A stretch of DNA of 64,000 nt from Cladorhizidae sp. MBARI D1340-BT2 (Eukaryota; Porifera; Demospongiae; Poecilosclerida; Cladorhizidae). Below the pieces are notes generated by a model. The model was not told the origin of the DNA and did not search any database. It saw only the letters and a program-made list of their open reading frames with translations. Every line of letters starts with the position of its first letter. The first letter of the stretch is position 1. This document shows, in pieces, positions 39,086-51,010 of this stretch. The stretch covers positions 8,188,559-8,252,558 of the forward strand of contig JAQNBH010000004.1 of assembly GCA_028752905.1 (NCBI GenBank). The letters are read 5' to 3'. Both the position numbers and the translations under genes were made by a program.

Positions 39086-40080
39086 AGGTACTGACAGTTG
39101 GTGAAGTTAAACTCGGCAGTACCCTCCTCATAAATAATTATCTCATTGGCACAACCTCCTAATTTTTACGTGGATTCGAGTGGACTCCACCCAATCTTGC
39201 ATGATAGGAATTGTGAGCTCAGGCCACATCATGAGGCTTTCATTCAAGCCACTCCCACTTCACACGCCCAATTTCCCTGGTGGTCACCAACAGGAAACGT
39301 ACATACTTGTGGCCCTTGTCTAAGTGTCCACTACCTTATAGTAAGAAATACAAGATGTTGAGTGGGGAGCAAGATGTAAGAGGCAATTATTTTAGTAAAA
39401 CATTAGTTGCAGATGCTAGTAAATGTTGTAAGTGAGTATTGCTACATGTACAGCTAATGTCCTAGCTCTGAAAGCATAATACAGCACAGATCTGTACAAA
39501 CATCAACCACAAATAAAATTACCACTTCACCAATGGACAAGGAGGGTAATTAGTTAATTAGCCAACAATTGTCATACATCATTAGTCATGTTTTACGTGT
39601 AGTTCCACTGCTCATTAATTGTTAACCCCTTCATAGATATAAATAAATGCATTTAAAAGACTTCCACATTAAGTGTAATGATTGTAGGAGAGCATTCCAC
39701 TAAGGAGAGCACTCAGCCAGGGAAGGAAGATTCTAGAAGGTGCAATTCGATATACTAACTCGTGACAATAATATATTGTACGCTGTCGACTCCGTAGACC
39801 GTAATGGCAGACTGGTCTTGCCTTCAGGCTCCCTAACTCCCACATCAGAAGCCTTACTTGTGACAGCTGCTTGGGTGTTCGCCATCACCAACCCCTCCAC
39901 CCCCTCCCCCTGCCACACCTGATCGGGTTTCCAGAATGCTAAGCAGTGTGGGGTACCGAGAGGTTTGGAATTTTCAGCATCTAGTCTATATGGCAGTTTT
40001 AATAGGAGAGCCAATCAGGCGATCCACGTCGTTAGGTCTTGCTAGCCTCGCAGCAGACACTTAGTATGGGGTGTAGGAAT
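39086..40080. other. Unique intronic sequence
   Basis: Open frames up to 93 residues on both strands have no recognised motif. Confidence 0.5.
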
Positions 40081-40335
40081 GTGTGTAGGTGTGTGTGTTT
40101 CTCTCTCTGTGTGTGTGTGTGTGCATGTGTGAGGGTGTGTGGGTGAGTGCATATATGTGAGTGTGTGTGTGTGTGTGTGTGGTGGAGTGAGTTGGTGTGT
40201 ATAGGTAAGTGTGTGAATGTGTTGTAGTGTATTGCGAATGTGTGTAAGTGAGAGGTGAGTCTGTGCTTGAGTGTGTGCTGTGTATATGTATATGTGAGTG
40301 TGTGTGTGTGTGTGTGTGTGTGAAGTGAGCATGCA
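40081..40335 (+). repeat. (GT)n-rich tract
   Basis: Interrupted TG repeats with GTGAGTG blocks. The three minus frames of about 100 residues are translations of the simple repeat. Confidence 0.95.
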
Positions 40336-40409
40336 TGTGTCAGTGTGTGCATGATGCATGCAGAGACCAGTACTTGTCAGCACTTATGCTAATCAGCACC
40401 TCCATCTGT

Positions 40410-42160
40410 AAGAGTCAGCAGTGAGCTGGGTGTGTGTAAGGTAGCTATGGCTGCAGTGAGCTGGGTGTGTGTAAGGTAGCTATGGCTGCAGTGAGCTAGG
40501 TGTGTGTAAGGTAGCTATGGTTGCAGTGAGCTGGGTATGTGTAAGGTAGCTATGGTTGCAGTGAGCTGGGTGTGTGTAAGGTAGCTATGGCTGCAGTGAG
40601 CTGGGTATGTGTAAGGTAGCTATGGCTGCAGTGAGCTGGGTGTGTGTAAGGTAGCTATGGCTGCAGTGAGCTGGGTGTGTGTAAGGTAGCTATGGCTGCA
40701 GTGAGCTGGGTGTGTGTAAGGTAGCTATGGCTGGGTGTGTGTAAGGTAGCTATGGCTGCAGTGAGCTGGGTGTGTGTAAGGTAGCTATGGCTGCAGTGAG
40801 CTGGGTGTGTGTAAGGTAGCTATGGCTGCAGTGAGCTGGGTGTGTGTAAGGTAGCTATGGCTGCAGTGGGCTGGGTGTGTGTAAGGTAGCTATGGCTGCA
40901 GTGAGCTGGGTGTGTGTAAGGTAGCTATGGCTGCAGTGAGCTGGGTATGTGTAAGGTAGCTATGGCTGCAGTGAGCTGGGTGTGTGTAAGGTAGCTATGG
41001 CTGCAGTGAGCTGGGTGTGTGTAAGGTAGCTATGGCTGCAGTGAGCTGGGTATGTGTAAGGTAGCTATGGCTGCAGTGAGCTGGGTGTGTGTAAGGTAGC
41101 TATGGCTACAGTGAGCTGGGTGTGTGTAAGGTAGCTTGGCTGCAGTGAGCTGGGTGTGTGTAAGGTAGCTATGGCTGGGTGTGTGTAAGGTAGCTATGGC
41201 TGCAGTGAGCTGGGTGTGTGTAAGGTAGCTATGGCTGCAGTGAGCTGGGTGTGTGTAAGGTAGCTATGGCTGCAGTGAGCTGGGTGTGTGTAAGGTAGCT
41301 ATGGCTGCAGTGGGCTGGGTGTGTGTAAGGTAGCTATGGCTGCAGTGAGCTGGGTGTGTGTAAGGTAGCTATGGCTGCAGTGAGCTGGGTGTGTGTAAGG
41401 TAGTTATGGCTGCAGTGAGCTGGGTGTGTGTAAGGTAGCTATGGCTGGGTGTGTGTAAGGTAGCTATGGCTGCAGTGAGCTGGGTGTGTGTAAGGTAGCT
41501 ATGGCTGCAGTGAGCTGGGTGTGTGTAAGGTAGCTATGGCTGCAGTGAGCTGGGTGTGTGTAAGGTAGCTATGGCTGCAGTGGGCTGGGTGTGTGTAAGG
41601 TAGCTATGGCTGCAGTGAGCTGGGTATGTGTAAGGTAGCTATGGCTGCAGTGAGCTGGGTGTGTGTAAGGTAGCTATGGCTGCAGTGAGCTGGGTGTGTG
41701 TAAGGTAGCTATGGCTGCAGTGAGCTGGGTGTGTGTAAGGTAGCTATGGCTACAGTGAGCTGGGTGTGTGTAAGGTAGCTATGGTTGCAGTGAGCTGGGT
41801 GTGTGTAAGGTAGCTATGGTTGCAGTGAGCTGGGTGTGTGTGTAGCTATGGCTGCAGTGAGCTGGGTGTGTGTAAGGTAGCTATGGCTGCAGTGAGCTGG
41901 GTGTGTGTAAGGTAGCTATGGTTGCAGTGAGCTGGGTGTGTGTAAGGTAGCTATGGCTGCAGTGAGCTGGGTGTGTGTAAGGTAGCTATGGCTGCAGTGA
42001 GCTGGGTGTGTGTAAAGGTAGCTATGGCTGCAGTGAGCTGGGTGTGTGTAAGGTAGCTATGGCTGCAGTGAGCTGGGTGTATGTAAGGTAGCTATGGCTG
42101 CAGTGAGCTGGGTGTGTGTAAGGTAGCTATGGCTGCAGTGAGCTGGGTGTGTGTAAGGTT
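40410..42160 (+). repeat. 35-bp minisatellite, about 50 copies
   Basis: The unit is GTAAGGTAGCTATGGCTG plus CAGTGAGCTGGGTGTGT. Every unit has GTGTGTAAGG and a CTGCAG palindrome. Short units lacking CAGTGAGCTG (about 40725, 41169 and 41439) and GTGGGC variants (about 40861, 41305 and 41575) recur together 444 and 270 bp apart, which shows block duplication. Confidence 0.97.
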
Positions 42161-42337
42161 GGCTTGACAATGCACATCTCCATGACAATGCTCATAGAGG
42201 TGGAGATGGCCAGAGAGGCCAATGCATTTGGAGGTGAGGTCATTAATGCAGCAATGAATTGCCTTGATTCTCTCATAGCCAAACAGCTCAGGAAGGATGG
42301 ATATAGACAGGAGAGAGACACAGGCATCTAAAGCTCT

Positions 42338-43015
42338 TGGGCATTGAGATCAGCAGTCTTCCTGGACAAGAATCTGAGCTAAGCCACCAAGTAAGTGTTA
42401 TTGATGCGTGTGTTTCGTCTGTTCTGTTCCATGGCCGCCGAGTGCTGCACTCCTTTCATATAGCAGTAAGTTGAACAAACATTCCACCAGATGGGTTAGG
42501 AGCATCTTGGGGGTAGCCAATAGGCAGCAATGACTGAGCATGTCACCATGGCATAAGTGAGGAGGAGGTCGTGATAGGGGAAATGTCATTGCGAAGGTCA
42601 AGAGGAAGAGGTTATAATGGCTGGGCCATCCAGCAAAGATGCCTCACCACAGGATGCAGCAGCCAACCATTTTTGGTCGGCTTCCCCAGCCACGGCCCAG
42701 GTGCAGGCTTAGGAAGAGATGAAGGAATAAGGTAGCTCCAGATGTTGACCTGAGGAAGGTAAGTGGCACTCTGCAAGGAGGTCTAGAGCAGCTGGAGAGC
42801 AAGATACAGGTAAGGTGTGGGAGATGCAGAGAAACTCATAAAGTGCTGGCTTCTACGACAGCAGAGTGTGGCAGGACAAGAAATGCACAAGAGTGTGAAT
42901 GAATGAAGCCAGTGAGTGAACAGAGAGGGGCAGTTCAGTATCCAGTTCTGCCAGAAGTCGTCTAGGAGCAGAGGAGGGCTGCACATCCACACACGCAGGC
43001 CAGGGGGTGCACGAG
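42338..43015 (+). mobile_element. Decayed non-LTR retrotransposon, 3' end of reverse-transcriptase ORF
   Basis: Broken pieces of the C-terminal part of a LINE-type reverse-transcriptase polyprotein follow each other in the right order on the plus strand. They are AVFLDKNLS (about 42346), WVRSILGV (about 42492), WLGHPAKMPHHRM (about 42618), FGRLPQPRP (about 42671), a CxxC...H-like stretch with MKPVSEQRGA (about 42904), and QFCQKSSRSRGGLHIH (about 42951). The order matches the 'RWLGHxxRMPxHRxPKQ...LPQxRP' end followed by a zinc-finger-like tail that I know from invertebrate LINEs. At least five in-frame stops and one or more frameshifts break it, so it is dead. It sits immediately right of the 35-bp array. 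The 5' portion was not found, and the exact clade cannot be named. Confidence 0.8.
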
Positions 43016-43438
43016 AAGTGCTGCCCCCCACTTGGGGGGGGCGGGTCTTGCGTGACCGTTTAAGGGCAGCCTATTAACAGAAACTGATGTGTGTGCACGT
43101 GTGCAGGTGTATCTGCAAATAATGGCTGGAAAATTATAACCAAACACACAAAGAAGCATAAAGAAATCACCCCCCAAATCCCCAACCCCCCCCCCCCCCC
43201 AACCAAACCCCCAACCCTCCCCCAACCAAACCCCCATCCCCCCACCCAACCCCTCCCACCTCCCCCCTCCATCCACCCCGGTAGGTGCCGACTTGCTCTT
43301 CACATTCTTCTTGCTGAGGTGCCTGGAAGCTGAAGGAGGAGCCAGCACAAACCAGCTCGGCTACCCGAGAGAAGTGTGACATATGGGCCGAGGAAAGGCC
43401 TCCCGGGAGCCCGGACCAGAGGCTCTCCATCTTGAGTT
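43016..43438. other. Unique sequence with C-rich patch
   Basis: A C-rich stretch with CCCCCAACC and CCAACCAAACCCCC blocks lies at about 43165-43275, including a run of 14 C. Translations on both strands are Pro- or Gly-rich and not credible. Confidence 0.7.
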
Positions 43439-43439
43439 G

Positions 43440-43935
43440 CAAAGAAGAAATGGAGTCCAGGAAACCACTTGAATGGTGACTACAAGGTCAGAGGTGAAAA
43501 ACAGGAACGCAGAGGAACAAATGTCTGTCCAGTGTGCATGCGAGAGAGCAGGGAAGACATTAGCATGCCAGCAATGTCGACACAAGCCGGGGCACGGTCA
43601 GATACTGGCAGAGAGCAGTGAAGGGATTAGCATGCCAGCAATGTTGACACAAGCCGGGGCACGGTCAGATACTGGCAGAGAGCAGGGAAGGTATTAGCAT
43701 GCCAGCAATGTCGACACAAGCCGGGGCACGGTCAGATTCTGGCAGAGAGCAGTGAAGGTATTAGCATGTCAGCAATGTCGACACTAGCCGGGGCACGGCT
43801 GGCAGAGAGCAGTGAAGGTATTAGCATGCCAGCAATGTCGACACAAGTCGGGGCACGGTGGCAGAGAGCAGGGAAGGATTAGCATGCCAGCAATGTTGAC
43901 ACAAGCCTGGCACGGTCAGATACTGGCAGAGAGAA
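43440..43935 (+). repeat. 67-bp minisatellite, about 7 copies
   Basis: The unit contains GGCAGAGAGCAGTGAAGG, ATTAGCATGCCAGCAATG and CGACACAAGCCGGGGCACGG. The right-hand copies are shortened. Confidence 0.93.
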
Positions 43936-44982
43936 GCTGAGTTGATTGAAGAGTGAGCCACCAGCTAAATATAGAGTCATAGACACCACCTGGGATCATA
44001 GCCTCTTTGAAGGGTAGTCCCCCGGATAGCACTGGTCAAGATCAAAGTCTGGTGCATATAGAGGATAAGTCTTCCACATACGTAGGATAAATATAATAAT
44101 AGTGATCATCTTGGATGAGGCTGGTGCTTCATGCCTAAGATTAGCGATTGCTTAGGCATGCTCTAGTGCGCAATGTTTGTGGCCTACATTGACAAACCAC
44201 TTCCACTATAATTAATAGTAATAGTAATACTAATACTAATAATTATAATAGAACCACTATAGTGCTACTACTACTACAACTACTATTACTATTATACTAC
44301 TACTTCTACTACTACTACTACTACTACTATTATTATATCACAACTACCAAGGTAGAACTAAGGGACTCGAGTTCAACAGTCTTCTTAGGCCAAACAAGCC
44401 AAGCAACTATGAACTGTCCCAGTGCAACCCTTTACCAATCCTCCCTACACAACCTTTAGCTTGAAGGATGCCATCTGACGAGACATCTCTTCACTATTAT
44501 ATTAGCGATATTGTCAAAACTTTCCCTAGGGCATATTCAACACACTGGCCAAGCCCTAGGGCATAACACAACACAGATACACCAGCCAAGCCATGGGCCC
44601 TGCAGGCACACTGGCCAAGCCCTAGGGCATAACACAGATATACCACCAGCCAAGCCATGGGGCCCTGCAGGCACACTGGCCCTGGCAATGCACACCAAGA
44701 ACCTTAATCTTAATTAAATTCATGCTTAACGAGGTATTTTTTGTTCACCTCTACCACATCCTGTCATGTGCATGGCATGTGCTAGGGTGTGGCCTCATGG
44801 CATGTGCTGGGGTGTGGCCTCATCACACAGCATGTTGTGAACGGTTACCTACACAAACCACACCTTAGTCTCTTCTTTGCCTAATTCTTCCTGAAGAAGA
44901 TCACAGAGCAAAACATCGAATGAATACTTTAAAATCAAATGAAGTTCTGAGAATTTGTTGAGAGTATCCCAATCGATTACTG
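43936..44982. other. Unique sequence with minor repeats
   Basis: A (TAC/ACT)n tract lies at about 44209-44336. A CACTGGCCAAGCCCTAGGGC and AGCCAAGCCATGGG block is present two to three times at 44535-44685. GGCATGTGCTAGGGTGTGG occurs twice at about 44770-44820. No gene was recognised. Confidence 0.6.
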
Positions 44983-45192
44983 AGTACATTTCCTATATGC
45001 CATCACCCAGTTTCATGATATAAAACTAGTAGTATCCCAGCAGATTACTGAGTCCTACACTGGTATTACAACAGACCTCGACACATTCCATAATGGATTA
45101 CAAAGTAAATATACTGATGTTACGCACCTCAACATGCTCCTTGATATAAAAACTAGCAGTATCCTAGTAGATTCCCGAGCACATAAACCATA
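44983..45192 (-). repeat. Diverged units of about 70 bp resembling the end of exon 3
   Basis: Three diverged units contain the complement of exon 3's last codons and donor. The clearest is ATTACAACAGACCTCGACAC (about 45063), compared with ATTACAGACCTCGACG at 52065-52080. AGTATCC(C/T)AG(C/T)AGATTAC follows in each, as it does next to exon 3. Confidence 0.75.
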
Positions 45193-45362
45193 TATTATGT
45201 CGCCAATGGCGATTGGCGTTTAACCTTTCACCTCAAAAATCAGATGGGTGAGCGTTCTATATGTCTGTATAGTGGCACATGGAACACGACACCACACCCA
45301 TTAGTTGCATGTGTCTAATCATAGGAAATGAAGTTAACAAGTCGGAGCTAGCTCTAGGTGAG

Positions 45363-48300
45363 GACTTGCAGGTCTCTCTGCTTGAGCTGGTCTCTCTGCT
45401 TGAGCTGTTGTCTCTGCTTGAGCTGTTGTCTCTGCTTGAGCTGGTCTCTCTGCTTGAGCTGGTGTCTCTGCTTGAGCTGGTCTCTCTGCTTGAGCTGGTC
45501 TCTCTGCTTGTGCTGTTGTCTCTGCTTGAGCTGTTGTCTCTGCTTGAGCTGGTCTCTCTGCTTGAGGTGGTCTCTCTGCTTGAGCTGTTGTCTCTGCTTG
45601 AGCTGGTCTCTCTGCTTGAGCTGTTGTCTCTGCTTGAGCTGGTCTCTCTGCTTGAGCTGTTGTCTCTGCTTGAGCTGGTCTCTCTGCTTGAGCTGGTCTC
45701 TCTGCTTGAGCTGGTGTCTTTGCTTGAGCTGGTCTCTCTGCTTGAGCTGTTGTCTCTGCTTGAGCTGGTCTCTCTGCTTGAGCTGGTCTCTCTGCTTGAG
45801 CTGTTGTCTCTGCTTGAGCTGGTCTCTCTGCTTGAGCTGGTCTCTCTGCTTGAGCTGTTGTCTCTGCTTGAGCTGTTGTCTCTGCTTGAGCTGTTGTCTC
45901 TGCTTGAGCTGGTCTCTCTGCTTGAGCTGTTGTCTCTGCTTGAGCTGTTGTCTCTGCTTGAGCTGTTGTCTCTGCTTGAGCTGTTGTCTCTGCTTGAGCT
46001 GGTCTCTCTGCTTGAGCTGGTCTCTCTGCTTGAGCTGGTGTCTCTGCTTGAGCTGGTCTCTCTGCTTGAGCTGGTCTCTCTGCTTGAGCTGGTCTCTCTG
46101 CTTGAGCTGGTCTCTCTGCTTGAGCTGGTCTCTCTGCTTGAGCTGGTCTCTCTGCTTGAGCTGTTGTCTCTGCTTGAGCTGTTGTCTCTGCTTGAGCTGT
46201 TGTCTCTGCTTGAGCTGGTCTCTCTGCTTGAGCTGGTCTCTCTGCTTGAGCTGGTCTCTCTGCTTGAGCTGGTCTCTCTGCTTGAGCTGGTCTCTCTGCT
46301 TGAGCTGGTCTCTCTGCTTGAGCTGGTCTCTCTGCTTGAGCTGGTCTCTCTGCTTGAGCTGGTCTCTCTGCTTGAGCTGGTCTCTCTGCTTGAGCTGGTC
46401 TCTCTGCTTGAGCTGTTGTCTCTGCTTGAGCTGTTGTCTCTGCTTGAGCTGTTGTCTCTGCTTGAGCTGGTCTCTCTGCTTGAGCTGGTCTCTCTGCTGG
46501 AGCTGTTGTCTCTGCTTGAGCTGGTCTCTCTGCTTGAGCTGGTCTCTCTGCTTGAGCTGGTCTCTCTGCTTGAGCTGGTCTCTCTGCTTGAGCTGTTGTC
46601 TCTGCTTGAGCTGGTCTCTCTGCTTGAGCTGGTCTCTCTACTTGAGCTGGTCTCTCTGCTTGAGCTGGTCTCTCTGCTTGAGCTGGTCTCTCTGCTTGAG
46701 CTGGTCTCTCTGCTTGAGCTGTTGTCTCTGCTTGAGCTGGTCTCTCTGCTTGAGCTGGTCTCTCTGCTTGAGCTGGTCTCTCTGCTTGAGCTGGTCTCTC
46801 TGCTTGAGCTGGTCTCTCTGCTTGAGCTGTTGTCTCTGCTTGAGCTGGTCTCTCTGCTTGAGCTGCTGTCTCTGCTTGAGCTGGTCTCTCTGCTTGAGCT
46901 GCTGTCTCTGCTTGAGCTGGTCTCTCTGCTTGAGCTGGTCTCTCTGCTTGAGCTGATGTCTCTGCTTGAGCTGGTCTCTCTGCTTGAGCTGGTCTCTCTG
47001 CTTGAGCTGGTCTCTCTGCTTGAGCTGGTCTCTCTGCTTGAGCTGTTGTCTCTGCTTGAGCTGGTCTCTCTGCTTGAGCTGGTCTCTCTGCTTGAGCTGG
47101 TCTCTCTGCTTGAGCTGGTCTCTCTGCTTGAGCTGGTGTCTCTGCTTGAGCTGGTCTCTCTGCTTGAGCTGGTCTCTCTGCTTGAGCTGGTCTCTCTGCT
47201 TGAGCTGGTCTCTCTGCTTGAGCTGGTCTCTCTGCTTGAGCTGTTGTCTCTGCTTGAGCTGGTCTCTCTGCTTGAGCTGGTCTCTCTGCTTGAGCTGGTC
47301 TCTCTGCTTGAGCTGGTCTCTCTGCTTGAGCTGTTGTCTCTGCTTGAGCTGGTCTCTCTGCTTGAGCTGTTGTCTCTGCTTGAGCTGTTGTCTCTGCTTG
47401 AGCTGGTCTCTCTGCTTGAGCTGTTGTCTCTGCTTGAGCTGGTCTCTCTGCTTGAGCTGGTCTCTCTGCTTGAGCTGGTCTCTCTGCTAGAGCTGGTCTC
47501 TCTGCTTGAGCTGCTGTCTCTGCTTGAGCTGCTGTCTCTGCTTGAGCTGGTGTATCTGCTTGAGCTGGTCTCTCTGCTTGAGCTGGTCTCTCTGCTTGAG
47601 CTGGTCTCTCTGCTTGAGCTGGTCTCTCTGCTTGAGCTGGTCTCTCTGCTTGAGCTGGTCTCTCTGCTTGAGCTGGTCTCTCTGCTTGAGCTGGTCTCTC
47701 TGCTTGAGCTGGTCTCTCTGCTTGAGCTGTTGTCTCTGCTTGAGCTGGTCTCTCTGCTTGAGCTGGTCTCTCTGCTTGAGCTGCTGTCTCTGCTTGAGCT
47801 GGTCTCTCTGCTTGAGCTGTTGTCTCTGCTTGAGCTGTTGTCTCTGCTTGAGCTGGTCTCTCTGCTTGAGCTGGTCTCTCTGCTTGAGCTGGTCTCTCTG
47901 CTTGAGCTGGTCTCTCTGCTTGAGCTGGTCTCTCTGCTTGAGCTGGTCTCTCTGCTTGAGCTGTTGTCTCTGCTTGAGCTGTTGTCTCTGCTTGAGCTGG
48001 TCTCTCTGCTTGAGCTGGTGTCACCGCTTGAGCTGGTCTCTCTGCTTGAGCTGGTCTCTCTGCTTGAGCTGGTCTCTCTGCTTGAGCTGTTGTCTCTGCT
48101 TGAGCTGGTCTCTCTGCTTGAGCTGGTCTCTCTGCTTGAGCTGTTGTCTCTGCTTGAGCTGTTGTCTCTGCTTGAGCTGTTGTCTCTGCTTGAGCTGTTG
48201 TCTCTGCTTGAGCTGGTCTCTCTGCTTGAGCTGGTCTCTGCTTGAGCTGGTCTCTCTGCTTGAGCTGGTCTCTCTGCTTGAGCTGTTGTCTCTGCTTGAG

Positions 48301-51010
48301 CTGTTCTCTCTGCTTGAGCTGTTCTCTCTGCTTGAGCTGGTATCTCTGCTTGAGCTGGTCTCTCTGCTTGAGCTGTTGTCTCTGCTTGAGCTGTTGTCTC
48401 TGCTTGAGCTGGTCTCTCTGCTTGAGCTGTTGTCTCTGCTTGAGCTGTTGTCTCTGCTTGAGCTGTTGTCTCTGCTTGAGCTGGTCTCTCTGCTTGAGCT
48501 GGTCTCTCTGCTTGAGCTGGTCTCTCTGCTTGAGCTGGTCTCTCTGCTTGAGCTGTTGTCTCTGCTTGAGCTGGTGTCTCTGCTTGAGCTGGTCTCTCTG
48601 CTTGAGCTGGTCTCTCTGCTTGAGCTGGTCTCTCTGCTTGAGCTGGTCTCTCTGCTTGAGCTGGTCTCTCTGCTTGAGCTGGTCTCTCTGCTTGAGCTGG
48701 TGTCTCTGCTTGAGCTGGTCTCTCTGCTTGAGCTGTTGTCTCTGCTTGAGCTGGTCTCTCTGCTTGAGCTGGTCTCTCTGCTTGAGCTGGTCTCTCTGCT
48801 TGAGCTGGTGTATCTGCTTGAGCTGTTGTCTCTGCTTGAGCTGTTGTCTCTGCTTGAGCTGGTCTCTCTGCTTGAGCTGGTCTCTCTGCTTGAGCTGTTG
48901 TCTCTGCTTGAGCTGGTCTCTCTGCTTGAGCTGGTCTCTCTGCTTGAGCTGTTGTCTCTGCTTGAGCTGGTCTCTCTGCTTGAGCTGGTCTCTCTGCTTG
49001 AGCTGGTCTCTCTGCTTGAGCTGTTGTCTCTGCTTGAGCTGGTCTCTCTGCTTGAGCTGGTCTCTCTGCTTGAGCTGATGTCTCTGCTTGAGCTGGTCTC
49101 TCTGCTTGAGCTGGTCTCTCTGCTTGAGCTGGTCTCTCTGCTTGAGCTGTTGTCTCTGCTTGAGCTGGTCTCTCTGCTTGAGCTGGTCTCTCTGCTTGAG
49201 CTGTTGTCTCTGCTTGAGCTGGTCTCTCTGCTTGAGCTGGTCTCTCTGCTTGAGCTGGTCTCTCTGCTAGAGCTGGTCTCTCTGCTTGAGCTGCTGTCTC
49301 TGCTTGAGCTGTTGTCTCTGCTTGAGCTGGTCTCTCTGCTTGAGCTGTTGTCTCTGCTTGAGCTGTTGTCTCTGCTTGAGCTGGTCTCTCTGCTTGAGCT
49401 GTTGTCTCTGCTTGAGCTGTTGTCTCTGCTTGAGCTGGTGTATCTGCTTGAGCTGTTGTCTCTGCTTGAGCTGGTCTCTCTGCTTGAGCTGGTCTCTCTG
49501 CTTGAGCTGGTCTCTCTGCTTGAGCTGGTCTCTCTGCTTGAGCTGGTGTCTCTGCTTGAGCTGGTCTCTCTGCTTGAGCTGGTCTCTCTGCTTGAGCTGT
49601 TGTCTCTCTGCTTGAGCTGGTTTCTCTGCTTGAGCTGGTCTCTCTGCTTGAGCTGGTCTCTCTGCTTGAGCTGGTCTCTCTGCTTGAGCTGGTCTCTCTG
49701 CTTGAGCTGGTCTCTCTGCTTGAGCTGTTGTCTCTCTGCTTGAGCTGTTGTCTCTGCTTGAGCTGTTGTCTCTGCTTGAGCTGTTGTCTCTGCTTGAGCT
49801 GGTCTCTCTGCTTGAGCTGTTGTCTCTGCTTGAGCTGGTCTCTCTGCTTGAGCTGGTCTCTCTGCTTGAGCTGGTCTCTCTGCTTGAGCTGCTGTCTCTG
49901 CTTGAGCTGGTCTCTCTGCTTGAGCTGGTCTCTCTGCTTGAGCTGTTGTCTCTGCTTGAGCTGGTCTCTCTGCTTGAGCTGTTGTCTCTGCTTGAGCTGG
50001 TCTCTCTGCTTGAGCTGGTCTCTCTGCTTGAGCTGGTCTCTCTGCTTGAGCTGGTCTCTCTGCTTGAGCTGGTCTCTCTGCTTGAGCTGGTCTCTCTGCT
50101 TGAGCTGGTCTCTCTGCTTGAGCTGGTCTCTCTGCTTGAGCTGGTCTCTCTGCTTGAGCTGGTCTCTCTGCTTGAGCTGGTCTCTCTGCTTGAGCTGGTC
50201 TCTCTGCTTGAGCTGGTCTCTCTGCTTGAGCTGGTCTCTCTGCTTGAGCTGTTCTCTCTGCTTGAGCTGTTGTCTCTGCTTGAGCTGGTCTCTCTGCTTG
50301 AGCTGGTCTCTCTGCTTGAGCTGTTGTCTCTGCTTGAGCTGGTCTCTCTGCTTGAGCTGGTCTCTCTGCTTGAGCTGTTGTCTCTGCTTTAGCTGGTCTC
50401 TCTGCTTGAGCTGGTCTCTCTGCTTGAGCTGTTGTCTCTGCTTGAGCTGTTGTCTCTGCTTGAGCTGTTGTCTCTGCTTGAGCTGTTGTCTCTGCTTGAG
50501 CTGGTCTCTCTGCTTGAGCTGGTGTCTCTGCTTGAGCTGGTCTCTCTGCTTGAGCTGTTGTCTCTGCTTGAGCTGCTGTCTCTGCTTGAGCTGGTCTCTC
50601 TGCTTGAGCTGGTCTCTCTGCTTGAGCTGGTCTCTCTGCTTGAGCTGGTCTCTCTGCTTGAGCTGTTCTCTCTGCTTGAGCTGGTGTCTCTGCTTGAGCT
50701 GCTGTCTCTGCTTGAGCTGGTCTCTCTGCTTGAGCTGGTCTCTCTGCTTGAGCTGTTGTCTCTGCTTGAGCTGGTCTCTCTGCTTGAGCTGTTGTCTCTG
50801 CTTGAGCTGTTGTCTCTGCTTGAGCTGGTCTCTCTGCTTGAGCTGGTCTCTCTGCTTGAGCTGGTCTCTCTGCTTGAGCTGGTCTCTCTGCTTGAGCTGG
50901 TCTCTCTGCTTGAGCTGTTGTCTCTGCTTGAGCTGTTGTCTCTTCTTGAGCTGTTGTCTCTGCTTGAGCTGATGTATCTGCTTGAGCTGTTGTCTCTGCT
51001 TGAGCTGGTG
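45363..51010 (+). repeat. 18-bp minisatellite, about 313 copies (5.65 kb)
   Basis: Two unit types dominate: GAGCTGGTCTCTCTGCTT and GAGCTGTTGTCTCTGCTT. Rarer ones carry GGTGTC, GCTGTC or GTTCTC. Because 18 is divisible by three and no frame contains a stop in the common units, several frames on both strands stay open for hundreds of codons (988, 745, 896 and 1002 residues). Two-base indels at about 48238, 49608 and 49734 switch frame. All ORFs here are repeat by-products unless transcription is shown. Confidence 0.98.

Noticed and set aside
40042..40383. His/Thr-rich minus frames of 91-113 codons
   Set aside because: They are direct translations of a (GT)n tract.
45279..48245. 988-codon open frame (Leu/Glu/Val/Ser repeats) and the overlapping 745-, 896- and 1002-codon frames
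   Set aside because: All are translations of one 18-bp repeat, open in several frames and on both strands at once, with frame-switching indels, and inside an intron of an identified gene.
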